Part shown: positions 17,830 to 28,079 of the stretch, piece by piece | Layout of the letters: each line of letters begins with the position of its first letter | Numbering within the stretch: position 1 is the first letter of the stretch | From: Sporosarcina globispora | GTDB taxonomy: Bacteria > Bacillota > Bacilli > Bacillales > Cytobacillaceae | NCBI RefSeq assembly: GCF_001274725.1 | Contig: NZ_LGUF01000007.1 | Coordinates: forward strand, 2,115,629 to 2,179,628 | Direction: 5' to 3' | Length of the DNA stretch: 64,000 bases | Position numbers and translations under genes: made by a program | The notes under the pieces: model-generated | Told to the model about the DNA's origin: nothing | What the model saw: only the letters and a program-made list of their open reading frames with translations | Database searches by the model: none

Positions 17830-18597
17830 ATGCATCGTGGTAAAGGTATGAAATTCGTAGGTGACTCTCGTGTTCCTGCAGAACGCAAACCGAATATCCC
17901 GAAAGACTATTCGGAATATCCAGGAAAAACAGAAGCATTCTGGCCAAACTTCCTATTAAAGGAATGGATGGTTGGGGCTGTATTCCTTATCGGTTTCCTA
18001 TGCTTGACAATTGCGCATGAGCCGCCATTAGAAAAAATTGCTGATCCTAGTGATACAGCTTATATCCCGCTGCCAGACTGGTACTTCCTGTTCTTGTACC
18101 AGCTTCTGAAATACAGCTATGCTTCTGGACCTTATAATGCAATCGGTGCTTTCATTATTCCGGGTCTTGCATTCGGAGCTTTGCTGCTTGCACCATTCAT
18201 TGACCGCGGACCTGAACGCCGTCCGTCCAAGCGTCCTTTAGCAACTGGCTTCATGCTATTGGCTCTAGCTGGCATCACTTTCCTGACATGGGAGTCTGTT
18301 GCACACCATGACTGGGAAGCTGCTGCTGAGCAGGGGAAAATTGTTGCTGAAGTAGAATTCGATAAAGAAGACGAAGGCTACAAGATTTTTGAAGCTAACG
18401 GCTGTATTTCCTGCCACGGAGGAGACCTTCAGGGGGGTGCAGGTTCACCTGCGCTTGTTGACACCGGGTTAACACCTGAAGAAGTTGCTGACATTGCTAA
18501 AAACGGTAAAGGTGCAATGCCTGCCGGAATGTTTAAAGGCACTGATGAGGAGCTTCAAAAGCTGGCAGAGTTTATTTCTGGCCTTGAAAGTAAATAA
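17830..18597 (+). CDS. qcrC: Menaquinol:cytochrome c reductase, cytochrome b/c fusion subunit
   Basis: This 255-residue subunit combines a subunit-IV-like membrane part (helices near residues 42-60, 105-125 and 145-160, with 'PDWYFLFLYQLLKYSY') and a C-terminal c-type cytochrome domain. The heme attachment site is 'CISCHGGDLQGGAGSP' near residue 197, and the sixth-ligand methionine is in 'GKGAMPAGMF'. This b/c fusion is characteristic of Bacillus bc complexes. It is the last gene of the operon, followed by a strong terminator. The start follows AAAGGAGGGG. Confidence 0.96.
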   Translation: MHRGKGMKFVGDSRVPAERKPNIPKDYSEYPGKTEAFWPNFLLKEWMVGAVFLIGFLCLTIAHEPPLEKIADPSDTAYIPLPDWYFLFLYQLLKYSYASGPYNAIGAFIIPGLAFGALLLAPFIDRGPERRPSKRPLATGFMLLALAGITFLTWESVAHHDWEAAAEQGKIVAEVEFDKEDEGYKIFEANGCISCHGGDLQGGAGSPALVDTGLTPEEVADIAKNGKGAMPAGMFKGTDEELQKLAEFISGLESK

Positions 18598-18602
18598 TTC
18601 TT

Positions 18603-18632
18603 AAGAAGCTGGCACTGCCAGCTTCTTTTTTA
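18603..18632 (+). terminator. Intrinsic terminator of qcrABC
   Basis: AAGAAGCTGG, loop CACTG, CCAGCTTCTT and a T-run, five bases after the qcrC stop. Confidence 0.92.
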
Positions 18633-18718
18633 TGCACATATATCGTACGGTTTTTTATTGAACATCTGATGTGGTAAAATAATGAAATAATCGTGTACAT
18701 AGAGAAGGAGAACAAAAT

Positions 18719-19315
18719 ATGAAATGGATTTATCCTATCTTAGGCAGCAGAGCTATGCTAATGCTGCTTTTGATCATTAACACGGCGGGAACTATTTATG
18801 GGTATATTTGGTATAAGTGGCAGCTTGTCGATACACCACCTGTATTCTTGCCTTTCGTACCAGACAGCCCGACAGCGAGTCTGTTTTTTATGTTTGTGCT
18901 GATCGCCTTTTTATTGGGCAAAAATTGGCCATTGTTTGAAGCATTAGCTATTGTAACCCTTATTAAATACGGAATATGGGCTGTGGTCATGAATTTGCTC
19001 GTTTTTCAGGAAACGGGTGAATTGGATCCTGTTGCTCTCATGCTGATCTTCTCGCATGGAGCAATGGCTGTCCAGGGTGTTCTGTACGCACCTTTCTATC
19101 GGTTCAAAAAATGGCATCTTGTCATTACGGGCATCTGGACCCTTCATAATGATGTAATTGATTATGTCTTTTTTATGCTTCCGCGCTATCCCATTTTGAA
19201 TCTTTACACACCGCAAATAGGCTATTTTACATTTTGGCTCAGCATTTTTTCATTAGGAACCGCTTATTATTTCGTCTTGAGAAAGAATCGCTTCATTCTG
19301 GATATTGTGAAATAG
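18719..19315 (+). CDS. ypjA: Membrane protein YpjA (DUF1405)
   Basis: This 198-residue protein has about six hydrophobic helices and almost no soluble domain ('AMLMLLLIINTAGTIYGYIW', 'SLFFMFVLIAFLLG', 'YFTFWLSIFSLGTAYYF'). It matches the DUF1405 family by sequence and by its place downstream of qcrC. The function is unknown; repeated association with bc-complex genes suggests a role around respiration, which is inference. The start follows AGAAGGAG. Confidence 0.85.
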   Translation: MKWIYPILGSRAMLMLLLIINTAGTIYGYIWYKWQLVDTPPVFLPFVPDSPTASLFFMFVLIAFLLGKNWPLFEALAIVTLIKYGIWAVVMNLLVFQETGELDPVALMLIFSHGAMAVQGVLYAPFYRFKKWHLVITGIWTLHNDVIDYVFFMLPRYPILNLYTPQIGYFTFWLSIFSLGTAYYFVLRKNRFILDIVK

Positions 19316-19461
19316 TGCTTCCAAGGGTTTTAACCTATACATAGAGTGCTTTTCCCCCAGGCACCTAAATTAAATATAATAACTACCGGAATTATTTTCT
19401 GGTCTAACCTTGTCCCTCTTTTCATATTTATTTAATAGTAGTTTGAGGGGGGACAAGTTGA

Positions 19462-20241
19462 ATGAGGCAAAAAGTAATTGCATTCTTATTCATTATTATC
19501 ATGTCATTGCCTGGAATGGGGTTTGCAGATAAGACATCACAAATAGATAAATTAGATCAATTATCTAATGAAGCCTTACAGATGGTTAAGCTTCACAGAT
19601 ATGAGGATGCGAAGAAGCTTTTGGAGTATTTTTCCGAGCAATTTGTTGCTGTGAATGGTAAAGAAAGGCCATTTACAATGGACGAGCTGCGCATTATAAC
19701 AGTTTCACATGATGATGCTGTACAAGCTGCTGCCAATGCATCAATGAGCCATGAAGAGCGGCTGAATCATGCAACAAAATTCCGCCTTGTAATGGATGCC
19801 ATTTCCTCTAGATATCAGCCTTTATGGACTGAAATGGAGAAGCCGATTATGTCGGTATTTGGGGAAGTAAAGGAAGCAGCATACAGCGGCAATAACGAGA
19901 ACTTTCATTCACATTTGAATGCCTTTTTGTCTTTATATGAGGTGATTTATCCCAGCTTAAAAATAGATGTTGATGCAGAACGGGTACAAAAGTTGAATGC
20001 CCGTATTAACTTTATCGATCAATACCGTCCGCAGGTTCTTTCCCAGCAGGCAAGCCAGCAGGAACTAGCTGCATTGGAAAATGATCTGCAGACAATATTT
20101 GATGAAATGACCGAGGATGAAACGGACCCTTCCCTTTGGTGGGTGATTATCTCAACAGGAAGCATTATCATTATTACATTATCTTACGTAGGCTGGAGAA
20201 AATATAAAGGAGACAGAGCAAGACAAAAAAATCGATCATGA
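19462..20241 (+). CDS. ypjB: Sporulation protein YpjB
   Basis: This 259-residue protein starts with a signal peptide (residues 1-22, hydrophobic 'VIAFLFIIIMSLPGMGFA'), has a helical extracytoplasmic domain, and ends with a single transmembrane helix ('WWVIISTGSIIIITLSYVGW') plus a short basic tail. It fits the YpjB family, tied to sporulation in B. subtilis, by topology and position. Its molecular role is unknown. An ATG at 19462 lies after a GAGGGGGGACAAG site. Confidence 0.82.
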   Translation: MRQKVIAFLFIIIMSLPGMGFADKTSQIDKLDQLSNEALQMVKLHRYEDAKKLLEYFSEQFVAVNGKERPFTMDELRIITVSHDDAVQAAANASMSHEERLNHATKFRLVMDAISSRYQPLWTEMEKPIMSVFGEVKEAAYSGNNENFHSHLNAFLSLYEVIYPSLKIDVDAERVQKLNARINFIDQYRPQVLSQQASQQELAALENDLQTIFDEMTEDETDPSLWWVIISTGSIIIITLSYVGWRKYKGDRARQKNRS

Positions 20242-20374
20242 CACATGAGAGAATCTTTTTTCCCGTTTTGTAATGAAGAGAAACGGGAAACAGATTGTAA
20301 GGATGACCCGAAAGCTGGTGTTTCGTAAGCCAGCAGATGAAATCACCATGAACAGCTTGATGGGAGGTAATAAA

Positions 20375-21055
20375 ATGGGAGGATATCTCATTTATTTTGC
20401 AATAATCATACTTGTCCCGCTTTGGGCGCAAATGAAAGTAAAGGGAGCTTACAGTAAATATTCCAAAGTTCCTTCTTCCACGCAAATGAGAGGTGCTGAA
20501 GTAGCCAGAAAAATTCTGGATGCAAATGGCTTATTTAATGTTGGCGTGGAGGAAACCAGGGGACATTTAACAGATCATTATGATCCGCGATCCAAGACTG
20601 TCAGGCTTTCAGCAACAAATTATCATGGACATTCTGTGGCAGCTGCTGCAATAGCGGCACATGAGGTTGGCCATGCAATCCAGGATAATCAGGATTATGC
20701 ATTTCTTCGTTTCCGTCATGCCCTGGTACCTGTTGCGAACTTTGGTTCAAGCTTCTCTTGGATTTTGATCATAATCGGTTTTTTTGCAGGATTAAGCGGA
20801 ATGGTGCTTTTGGGGATTATCTTCATGGCAGCAGCAGTAGTATTCCAGGTGATCACCCTTCCGGTGGAATTTAATGCTTCTAACCGTGCGATGGATCAGG
20901 TAGTGTCTCTCGGAATTATCCGAAACGATGAAGAAAGAAAAACAAAAAAAGTATTGAATGCAGCTGCGCTGACCTATGTAGCGGCAGCAGCCGTCGCTGT
21001 TCTGGAATTGCTGCGTTTGATTCTTATTTATACAGGTATGACTAGATCAGAGTAA
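20375..21055 (+). CDS. YugP-like membrane zinc metallopeptidase
   Basis: This 226-residue membrane protein matches the neutral zinc metallopeptidase family typified by YugP. The zinc motif is H96-E97-V98-G99-H100 within 'AAIAAHEVGHAIQD', and a downstream acidic residue in 'LPVEFNASNRAMDQ' is the likely third ligand. It has an N-terminal helix, a central double helix and C-terminal helices. ATG 20375 follows TGGGAGGT; upstream in-frame starts lack such a site. In B. subtilis yugP lies elsewhere, so its place between ypjB and ypjC is worth noting. The substrate is unknown. Confidence 0.88.
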   Translation: MGGYLIYFAIIILVPLWAQMKVKGAYSKYSKVPSSTQMRGAEVARKILDANGLFNVGVEETRGHLTDHYDPRSKTVRLSATNYHGHSVAAAAIAAHEVGHAIQDNQDYAFLRFRHALVPVANFGSSFSWILIIIGFFAGLSGMVLLGIIFMAAAVVFQVITLPVEFNASNRAMDQVVSLGIIRNDEERKTKKVLNAAALTYVAAAAVAVLELLRLILIYTGMTRSE

Positions 21056-21082
21056 AAAAGCCGGCATTGCTGGCTTTTTTTG
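21054..21082 (+). terminator. Terminator of the YugP-like gene
   Basis: AAAAAAGCC, short loop, GGCTTTTTT directly after the stop codon. Confidence 0.85.
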
Positions 21083-21084
21083 CT

Positions 21085-21112
21085 GAAAAAGAGATGTCCA
21101 TTATGACATCTC
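21085..21112 (-). terminator. Intrinsic terminator of ypjC
   Basis: On the minus strand GAGATGTC, loop ATAATG, GACATCTC is followed by TTTTTC, 15 bases past the ypjC stop. Confidence 0.88.
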
Positions 21113-21126
21113 CTGGAATCGATTAA

Positions 21127-21999
21127 TTAGCGTTCAACTGGCTTTTTATTTTCATCCAAAGTAAAACCTTCCCCTAGTACATCATGAACAGCTGTGACAG
21201 AAACAAATGCATGTGGATCGACAGATGTAATAACATTTTTTAACCGCACAATTTCATTCCGGCCAACAACACAATATAATACTTCCCGCTCTTTCTTCGT
21301 GAATGAGCCGTGGCCTTTTAACACGGTGACACCTCGTTCCATTTCTTTCATTATTTTATCGGCAATTGCATCATTTTGTTCTGAAATGATCATGGCTCCC
21401 CTTGCTGCATAGGCCCCTTCCTGCATGAAATCAATTACCTTGGCACCGACAAAAACAGCAACCAGAGTATACATCGCTTCCCTGTAGTCCAAATATGTAA
21501 TTAATGAAAGTGCAATTACAAAAAAGTCAAAAATGAACATGGTTTTTCCCATGCTGACTCCTGCGTATTTATGAGCAAGCCTGGCGATTATATCTACCCC
21601 GCCTGTTGTGCCTCCATACCTGAAAATGGTGCCAAGGCCAATCCCGATAAAAACACCGGCGAATAGAGAAGCAAGAGTTAAATCCTCTTTTAAGGGCATT
21701 TCGATCTGGTACCGCTGGAAAATCCATAAGAAAATTGACACGCCCACCGTTCCAATGATTGTGTAAAGAAAAGTATTCCTCCCAAGAAGTTTCCATCCTA
21801 TAAAGAAAAGAGGTATATTTAATAACAAGTTTGTATAAGAAGGATCCCACCCGAAAAGAAAGTATAAAAGCAGTGTAATACCAGTGAACCCGCCTTCAGC
21901 CAAATTATTCTGCATATTAAAGTGAACAAGGCCCCACGAAAAAATGGCCGCACCAAGCAAAATGAATAAAATATTCTTAAACTTTAACCCAAAAAGCAT
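21127..21999 (-). CDS. ypjC: YitT/YpjC family membrane protein (UPF0750)
   Basis: This 290-residue protein has five or so N-terminal transmembrane helices (YitT_membrane region, residues about 8-185, with 'GGTTGGVDIIARLAHKYAG') and a C-terminal cytosolic DUF2179 domain ('GVTVLKGHGSFTKKEREVLYCVV') resembling small ligand-binding regulatory domains. Function is unknown. It lies on the minus strand between two plus-strand groups, which fits the ypjB-ypjC-ypjD order. The start follows GCGGAGGGA. Confidence 0.88.
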   Translation of the reverse strand: MLFGLKFKNILFILLGAAIFSWGLVHFNMQNNLAEGGFTGITLLLYFLFGWDPSYTNLLLNIPLFFIGWKLLGRNTFLYTIIGTVGVSIFLWIFQRYQIEMPLKEDLTLASLFAGVFIGIGLGTIFRYGGTTGGVDIIARLAHKYAGVSMGKTMFIFDFFVIALSLITYLDYREAMYTLVAVFVGAKVIDFMQEGAYAARGAMIISEQNDAIADKIMKEMERGVTVLKGHGSFTKKEREVLYCVVGRNEIVRLKNVITSVDPHAFVSVTAVHDVLGEGFTLDENKKPVER

Positions 22000-22217
22000 A
22001 TTATCCCTCCGCTGCCTGAATATCTCAATACCAAAGCGTATCTAATTATATAAGATACAGAATATAAGAGCAATAACATCAAAAGACAAAAAGGAACAGC
22101 CTGATCACTTAGGAGCAATGATAAAAAATATTTGTAAAATAGCGGAGCTTTAGATTAACATGAAAAGTGGAAATCTGCGTATATAGATACAGTTATTTAA
22201 AAGCAGAGGTGAAATAA

Positions 22218-22550
22218 ATGCAGACATCAAAAACAATCAAAGAATTGCAAACAGAGGTAGACGCATACATAAGCCAATTTAAAGAAGGTTATTTCAGCCC
22301 ATTGGCTATGCTGGCAAGAATGACTGAAGAACTTGGGGAACTATCCAGAGAAGTGAACCACTACTATGGCGAGAAACCAAAAAAGTCCACAGAAGAAGAA
22401 AAAGCTATCGAAGAAGAACTGGGAGATATGCTCTTTGTTTTAATTTGCTTTGCCAATTCCTTAAACATTGACTTAGAAGAGGCGCACGATCGTGTTATGA
22501 AAAAGTTCAGCACACGGGACAAAGACAGATGGACAAGAATCGAGGAATAG
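22218..22550 (+). CDS. ypjD: MazG-like nucleotide pyrophosphohydrolase YpjD
   Basis: This 110-residue protein is a MazG-fold hydrolase that probably cleaves (d)NTPs to NMP and pyrophosphate. The metal-binding pattern is visible as '[18 protein letters not shown]' and '[25 protein letters not shown]', giving the ExxE...ExxD arrangement. It is all helical and cytoplasmic. It starts the operon leading into dapB (14-base gap). The start follows AGAGGTGAAA. Confidence 0.9.
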   Translation: MQTSKTIKELQTEVDAYISQFKEGYFSPLAMLARMTEELGELSREVNHYYGEKPKKSTEEEKAIEEELGDMLFVLICFANSLNIDLEEAHDRVMKKFSTRDKDRWTRIEE

Positions 22551-22564
22551 AAGGAGACAGGAAA

Positions 22565-23368
22565 ATGGATAAAGTTAAAGTCGTTATAGCCGGACCGCGG
22601 GGGAGAATGGGAAGTGAAGCTGTCCAACTGGTAAATCGAACAGAAAATTATGAATTGACTGCTGTTATTGACCATAAAAATGGAGGAGGCTATCTTAGCG
22701 ATTTTGAAGGATTATCACAGTATAGCCAAGTTCCGGTATACACAGATCTTGCCATATGTTTTCAAGAACAAAAACCAGATGTGCTGATTGATCTGACTAC
22801 TCCTGAGGTAGGAATGTTCCACACAAAAACTGCACTGGAGTATGGTGTAAGGCCAGTTGTTGGAACAACAGGATTTTCTAAGGGAAATCTGCAAGAGCTT
22901 GAAGAACTTTGCCAGGAAAAAGGGATTGGGTGCATTATTGCCCCAAACTTTGCACTTGGTGCTGTATTAATGATGAAATTCTCACAATTGGCAGGAAGAT
23001 ATTTTAATGATGTGGAAATTATAGAGCTGCACCATGATCAAAAATTGGATGCTCCATCAGGGACAGCAGTCAAAACTGCAGAACTGATTGCTGATGTAAG
23101 AGCGAATAAGGAGCAAGGGCACCCACAGGAAAAGGAAACGATTCCTGGCGCAAGAGGTGCAAATTTTGATGGCATGCATATACACTCTGTCCGTCTGCCT
23201 GGCCTGATTGCTCATCAGCAGGTAATGTTCGGTTCTGAAGGGCAAACACTAACTATCCGTCATGACTCCTATAACAGATCTTCATTTATGTCTGGAGTAA
23301 AGCTTGCTGTTGATACGGTTCTGAAAATTGATACTCTGGTCTACGGCCTTGAAAATATAATCGATTAG
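22565..23368 (+). CDS. dapB: 4-hydroxy-tetrahydrodipicolinate reductase
   Basis: This 267-residue enzyme reduces the dihydrodipicolinate precursor with NAD(P)H, feeding lysine, diaminopimelate for the wall, and spore dipicolinate. Signatures: N-terminal '[15 protein letters not shown]', '[14 protein letters not shown]', the substrate motif '[20 protein letters not shown]' and '[15 protein letters not shown]'. ATG 22565 follows GAAGGAGACAGG; upstream in-frame starts would sit in the end of ypjD. It precedes mgsA by 14 bases. Confidence 0.96.
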   Translation: MDKVKVVIAGPRGRMGSEAVQLVNRTENYELTAVIDHKNGGGYLSDFEGLSQYSQVPVYTDLAICFQEQKPDVLIDLTTPEVGMFHTKTALEYGVRPVVGTTGFSKGNLQELEELCQEKGIGCIIAPNFALGAVLMMKFSQLAGRYFNDVEIIELHHDQKLDAPSGTAVKTAELIADVRANKEQGHPQEKETIPGARGANFDGMHIHSVRLPGLIAHQQVMFGSEGQTLTIRHDSYNRSSFMSGVKLAVDTVLKIDTLVYGLENIID

Positions 23369-23382
23369 AAAGGGGTGCCAAC

Positions 23383-23805
23383 ATGAATATTGCCTTAATT
23401 GCCCATGATAAGAAAAAGGATGATATTGTAAGATTTGCGATCGCCTATAACTCCATTTTTGCTGAGCATACCCTTTATGCCACAGGAACAACTGGCTCAC
23501 GGATAATGCAAGAAACAGGCCTTTCCATTCAGCGTTTTCAGTCTGGGCCGCTTGGAGGGGACCAGGAAATTGGTGCTTTAATTGCCAATAATAAAATGGA
23601 TGTTGTATTTTTCTTTAGAGATCCTCTGACTGTTCAGCCTCATGAGCCGGATGTTTCCGCTTTGGTGCGCCTTTGCGACGTATATTCTGTCCCATTGGCG
23701 ACCAATATGGGCACTGCCGAAATTATTATTAAAGGACTGGAACGCAATGATTTATCGTGGAGGAATATTGTAAGTGAAAAAGGTGACATGAATGAACCCA
23801 GATAA
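23383..23805 (+). CDS. mgsA: Methylglyoxal synthase
   Basis: This 140-residue enzyme turns dihydroxyacetone phosphate into methylglyoxal, a bypass that releases phosphate. The family features are '[17 protein letters not shown]', the phosphate-binding '[10 protein letters not shown]', '[14 protein letters not shown]' and the catalytic Asp in '[15 protein letters not shown]'. It overlaps the start of bshB1 by 14 bases. The neighbouring bacillithiol genes are functionally apt, because bacillithiol detoxifies methylglyoxal. Confidence 0.96.
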   Translation: MNIALIAHDKKKDDIVRFAIAYNSIFAEHTLYATGTTGSRIMQETGLSIQRFQSGPLGGDQEIGALIANNKMDVVFFFRDPLTVQPHEPDVSALVRLCDVYSVPLATNMGTAEIIIKGLERNDLSWRNIVSEKGDMNEPR

Positions 23806-24508
23806 GCTTGATATCCTGGCATTTGGCGCACATGCTGATGATGTTGAAATCGGCATGGGCGGCACGATTGCCAAATTTGCCTCTATGGGAAAAAGGATTG
23901 GAATTTGCGACCTGACCCGTGCTGAGCTCTCTTCAAATGGGACGGTTGAAACCCGTATAGAGGAATCCCTGAAAGCTGCTGGTATCCTTGGAGCTGCCGT
24001 TCGGGAGAACCTTGATCTTCCTGACAGGGGCTTATATTATAATCAGGAATACATAGAGAAAATAGCTGAAATGATCCGTAAATACAGGCCTGCTCTTGTT
24101 TTTGCACCTTATATGGAGGACAGGCATCCAGATCATGGACATTGTGCCCGCCTTGTGGAAGAAGCCGTCTTTTCGGCCGGGATCAAGAGATACGAGACAG
24201 TTGGAAATCTCCCTCCGCATAAGGTGAAAAGCCTGCACTTTTACATGATAAATGGTTTCCATAAGCCTGACTTCCTGATCGATATCACATCTTTTATGGA
24301 TAAAAAAATTGCTGGGCTGGAGTCCTATCAAAGCCAATTTACAAGAAGCACAGGTTCATTTGATACACCGCTGGTAAACGGTTATATAGAGAGCGTTGAA
24401 GCAAGGGAAAGCCTATTCGGAAAACAGGCTGGAATTCAATATGCAGAGGGCTTTAAAGTCAATAAACCGCTGATGGTGAATATGGATATATTTGGTGAAG
24501 GGTTATGA
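23792..24508 (+). CDS. bshB1: Bacillithiol biosynthesis deacetylase BshB1
   Basis: This 238-residue zinc-dependent deacetylase removes the acetyl group from GlcNAc-malate, the second step of bacillithiol synthesis. The LmbE/PIG-L motif '[14 protein letters not shown]' supplies His-Asp-Asp ligands, and '[17 protein letters not shown]' supplies the second histidine. The start lies inside mgsA after AAAGGTGACATG. It overlaps bshA by four bases, so the two steps of the pathway are translationally coupled. Confidence 0.95.
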   Translation: MNPDKLDILAFGAHADDVEIGMGGTIAKFASMGKRIGICDLTRAELSSNGTVETRIEESLKAAGILGAAVRENLDLPDRGLYYNQEYIEKIAEMIRKYRPALVFAPYMEDRHPDHGHCARLVEEAVFSAGIKRYETVGNLPPHKVKSLHFYMINGFHKPDFLIDITSFMDKKIAGLESYQSQFTRSTGSFDTPLVNGYIESVEARESLFGKQAGIQYAEGFKVNKPLMVNMDIFGEGL

Positions 24509-25650
24509 GGAAAAAACTAAAAATAGGAATAACCTGCTATCCTACTGTTGGAGGGTCAGGTGTTGTTGCTACAGAATTGGGTAAAATGCTGGCCGAAAAA
24601 GGCCATGAAATACATTTTATTTCATCAAGCCTCCCTTTCAGGCTGAAAAGGATGTACCCTAATATTTTTTATCATCAAGTGGATGTAAACCAGTACTCTG
24701 TCTTCCAGTATGCACCTTACGATATCGCGCTTGCGAGTAAGATGGCAGAAGTGATAAAACGCGAGGGACTTGACCTTCTTCATGTGCATTATGCAATTCC
24801 CCATGCAGTTTGTGCGATTCTGGCTAAGCAGATGAGCGGCACTGATATTAAGATTGTTACTACCCTTCATGGAACAGATATTACAGTTCTCGGGTATGAT
24901 CCATCCTTAACAGATGCGATCCGTTTTGGAATCGAAAAATCTGATGGAGTAACAGCGGTATCTAATGCACTGATTTCGCAAACTTATGGCCTGATAAAAC
25001 CTGATAAATCAATAAGAGCGGTTTATAACTTTATAGATGAAAGAATATACAAGAAAACCGATTCTGCCTACCTAAAAGATGAGTATGGCATAAAGGCTGA
25101 TGAGAAGGTCATCATCCATGTTTCCAATTTCCGCAGTGTAAAGCGGGTGCCTGATGTTGTCAAAGCTTTTGCAAAAATCACGGAAGAAGTTCCTGCAAAG
25201 CTGCTATTAGTAGGAGACGGGCCGGAAATGACTGTCATATGCAGGCTGGTAAATGAACTGCAGCTTAAAGATAAAGTCTTATTTTTAGGAAAACAGGACA
25301 ATTTGGAGGAGCTCTACAGCATTAGTGATCTAATGCTCTTATTATCTGAAAAGGAAAGCTTCGGACTTGTTGCCCTTGAAGCAATGGCATGCGGAGTACC
25401 GTGTATCGGCACTGATATCGGGGGGATTCCTGAAGTAATCAGCGACGGGGAGACGGGCTATATTTGTTCTCTGGGAGATATTAATGATATCTCACAAAAA
25501 GCAGTTAAGCTTCTCAATGATGAGCCCCTTCTTAAAAAGTTTTCTTCCCAATCCATCACACTTGCAAAAGACAGGTTCAGTGCGGGCCGGATTGTCATCC
25601 AATATGAAGAGCTTTATTATGAACTTTTGGAAAAAGGTGACCTTGGATGA
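24505..25650 (+). CDS. bshA: N-acetyl-alpha-D-glucosaminyl L-malate synthase BshA
   Basis: This 381-residue GT4-family glycosyltransferase joins UDP-GlcNAc and L-malate, the first step of bacillithiol synthesis. It shows the GT-B fold features '[16 protein letters not shown]' at the N terminus, '[13 protein letters not shown]', and the C-terminal nucleotide-sugar motif '[19 protein letters not shown]'. It overlaps bshB1 and cca by four bases each (ATGA junctions). Confidence 0.96.
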   Translation: MRKKLKIGITCYPTVGGSGVVATELGKMLAEKGHEIHFISSSLPFRLKRMYPNIFYHQVDVNQYSVFQYAPYDIALASKMAEVIKREGLDLLHVHYAIPHAVCAILAKQMSGTDIKIVTTLHGTDITVLGYDPSLTDAIRFGIEKSDGVTAVSNALISQTYGLIKPDKSIRAVYNFIDERIYKKTDSAYLKDEYGIKADEKVIIHVSNFRSVKRVPDVVKAFAKITEEVPAKLLLVGDGPEMTVICRLVNELQLKDKVLFLGKQDNLEELYSISDLMLLLSEKESFGLVALEAMACGVPCIGTDIGGIPEVISDGETGYICSLGDINDISQKAVKLLNDEPLLKKFSSQSITLAKDRFSAGRIVIQYEELYYELLEKGDLG

Positions 25651-26843
25651 ATGAAGCTTTTTTAAAGGCTGTTCCTGTCCTCGAGAAAATAGAAGCGGCA
25701 GGTTATGAGGCCTATTTTGTAGGAGGGTCTGTAAGGGATTATATCCTCGGAAAAAAAATTGCGGATGTTGATATTGCCGCTTCTGCTACTCCTGAGGAAG
25801 TAAAAACCATATTTTCAAAGACACTTGATGTGGGCATTGAGCATGGCACTGTTGTGGTCCTATATAATGGAGTACCCTATGAAATTACAACTTTCAGGAC
25901 AGAAGCAGAGTATTTGGATTTTAGGAGGCCATCAGAAGTTCAGTTTATCAGATCCCTGGAAGAGGATTTGAAAAGAAGAGACTTCACGATGAATGCCATT
26001 GCCATGGATAAAGAAGGGCAGCTGATTGATCCTTTTAACGGCAGAGGCGCTATAGAGGAAAAAATAATCTGCACCGTTGGACACCCTGCAGAAAGATTTA
26101 CTGAGGACGCACTTCGAATGATGAGAGCAGTTCGCTTTTTCAGTCAGCTTGCTTTTGAAATTGAAAAAACAACTTATGATGCTTTGGCTTTTTTAGCTCA
26201 TTTACTTGAAAACATTGCAGTGGAAAGAAAGCTGGCAGAATTCGAAAAGTTATTAGCAGGAATCTGCCGGATGAAAGCTCTTAAGATTATTGGGAAAACA
26301 GGATTGTTTAACCATCTGCCCCAGATGTCAGGCTTCCAGAAGGAATTAATGAGCGCAGCGGAATATAATGCAGCTGGACTGACAGTGGAGGAAATGTGGG
26401 CTTTTCTTGCATGCATCTTTAAATTGGACGAGTCGCAGGCAGGGGCATTTTTTAAGAGCTGGAAACTGCCTGTAAAGAAAACAAAAAAGATATTGTCAAT
26501 TATTAAATGGATTCGGTACAGAGACAAAAGCAAGTGGGATGCCTATTCCCTTTATCAGGCAGGAAGCAGCTCACTAAACGCAGAGCGGGTGCGAAACGTA
26601 ATCGTGAATGAGGACTTAAGCAAGGGGACAGACATCCTGATGAGTCAGTATAAATCCCTGCCGATTAAAGAGAGAAGCGAGCTTCAGCTTACTGGAGATA
26701 ACCTGATGGATTGGTTCGGCAAACCTCCTGGACCCTGGATAAAAGCAGAGATTGAAAAAACGGAGAAAGCCGTATTGCAGGGCGAATTGAATAATAGCAT
26801 TGAATCCATAAGGGAGTGGCTCATAAAGTGCAATCAGAAATAA
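25647..26843 (+). CDS. cca: CCA tRNA nucleotidyltransferase
   Basis: This 398-residue class II enzyme builds or repairs the CCA end of tRNAs. The catalytic head has '[21 protein letters not shown]' with the metal-binding DxD, followed by '[11 protein letters not shown]' and the neck motif '[21 protein letters not shown]'. The C-terminal body and tail are less conserved. It overlaps bshA by four bases and birA by about 16, part of a densely packed operon conserved in Bacillus. Confidence 0.95.
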   Translation: MNEAFLKAVPVLEKIEAAGYEAYFVGGSVRDYILGKKIADVDIAASATPEEVKTIFSKTLDVGIEHGTVVVLYNGVPYEITTFRTEAEYLDFRRPSEVQFIRSLEEDLKRRDFTMNAIAMDKEGQLIDPFNGRGAIEEKIICTVGHPAERFTEDALRMMRAVRFFSQLAFEIEKTTYDALAFLAHLLENIAVERKLAEFEKLLAGICRMKALKIIGKTGLFNHLPQMSGFQKELMSAAEYNAAGLTVEEMWAFLACIFKLDESQAGAFFKSWKLPVKKTKKILSIIKWIRYRDKSKWDAYSLYQAGSSSLNAERVRNVIVNEDLSKGTDILMSQYKSLPIKERSELQLTGDNLMDWFGKPPGPWIKAEIEKTEKAVLQGELNNSIESIREWLIKCNQK

Positions 26844-27811
26844 GGAAGAAAATGATTGATGCTTTTACAAATAGCAATGAGGAATATCTTTCAGGCCAGT
26901 ATTTAGCTGACCTGATTGGCTGTTCAAGAACTGCTGTTTGGAAGCATATTGAAGAGCTGAGGAAAGAAGGTTTTGAGCTTGAGGCGGTAAGAAGAAAAGG
27001 ATATCGGATTACCAAAACACCTGAAAAGGTTACGCCTGATGAAATCAGGCTGGGTTTGCAGACTGAAACTTTGGGCCGACAAATTCATCATGAAGAAAGT
27101 GTTGATTCAACTCAGAAAATTGCTCATCGCCTTGCTTATGAAGGAGCACAGGAAGGAACCGTCGTTATTGCGGAAGAACAGCTGTCAGGCAGGGGAAGGA
27201 TGGACAGGAGATGGCATTCCCCAAAATCAACGGGAGTATGGATGAGTGTTATTCTCAGGCCTAATATTCCTCCTCCGAAAGCACCGCAGCTTACGCTCAT
27301 TACAGCAGTGGCTGTTGTACAGGCGATTGAAGAACTAATAGATTTAACACCGCAAATTAAATGGCCAAATGATATTTTAATGAATGGGAAAAAGGTAACT
27401 GGAATCCTGACTGAACTGCAGGCGGATGCAGACCGCATAATTTCAATAATCATCGGCATTGGAATCAACGTTAACCAGGATCTCCATGATTATCCCGATG
27501 AGCTTAAAACCATCGCCACTTCATTATCCATTGAAAAAGGCGAAAAGCTTTCAAGATCTGAGCTGATTAGAATTTTGCTGGGCAAACTGGAAAACCTTTA
27601 TAAGCTGTATTTAGATAAAGGCTTCTATCCGATTAAGCTTTTATGGGAAAGTTATGCTGTCAGCATTGGCAAGAATCTTACTGCAAGAACTATTACCGGC
27701 AGCATATATGGCAAGGCTCTTGGAATTACCGAAGATGGGGTCTTGATGATTGAAGACAGCAGCGGAAAGGTCCATCACGTGTATTCTGCGGACATTGAGC
27801 TGGATGTCTAG
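26828..27811 (+). CDS. birA: Biotin operon repressor / biotin protein ligase BirA
   Basis: This 327-residue bifunctional protein attaches biotin to carboxylases and represses biotin genes when loaded with biotinyl-AMP. An N-terminal winged helix-turn-helix ('LIGCSRTAVWKHIEELRKEG', residues about 24-43) is followed by the ligase core 'GRGRMDRRWHS', 'IKWPNDILMNGKKVTGIL' and a C-terminal SH3-like domain. I prefer GTG 26828, in line with homologues; an in-frame GTG at 26816 is possible. It ends the ypjD-birA run. Confidence 0.93.
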   Translation: MQSEIRKKMIDAFTNSNEEYLSGQYLADLIGCSRTAVWKHIEELRKEGFELEAVRRKGYRITKTPEKVTPDEIRLGLQTETLGRQIHHEESVDSTQKIAHRLAYEGAQEGTVVIAEEQLSGRGRMDRRWHSPKSTGVWMSVILRPNIPPPKAPQLTLITAVAVVQAIEELIDLTPQIKWPNDILMNGKKVTGILTELQADADRIISIIIGIGINVNQDLHDYPDELKTIATSLSIEKGEKLSRSELIRILLGKLENLYKLYLDKGFYPIKLLWESYAVSIGKNLTARTITGSIYGKALGITEDGVLMIEDSSGKVHHVYSADIELDV

Positions 27812-27987
27812 GATCTTCACCCACAAATTTTTATAGCCAACTCTTTTGACTTTTTGATATACTTTTTATGGGCAGTATCCTTTAAAGAACTGCACCTTTT
27901 TGCATGAATCATAAAATAAATAGATATCTGCCTAGATCCAAAATAATGGACCGGGACAGAGGGATGAACTGATATATGAGCTATTGC

Positions 27988-28017
27988 AAAATCCTTCTGC
28001 CTTCAGAAGGATTTTTT
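27988..28017 (+). terminator. Intrinsic terminator between birA and panB
   Basis: AAATCCTTCTG, loop CCTT, CAGAAGGATTT, then T residues. It lies 180 bases after birA and 65 before panB. Confidence 0.88.
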
Positions 28018-28079
28018 AAATGTTCAGTTTTTTAACTCATTTGGAAGTTTTATTGCCTCTTCCTGCATAAGGAGGACGA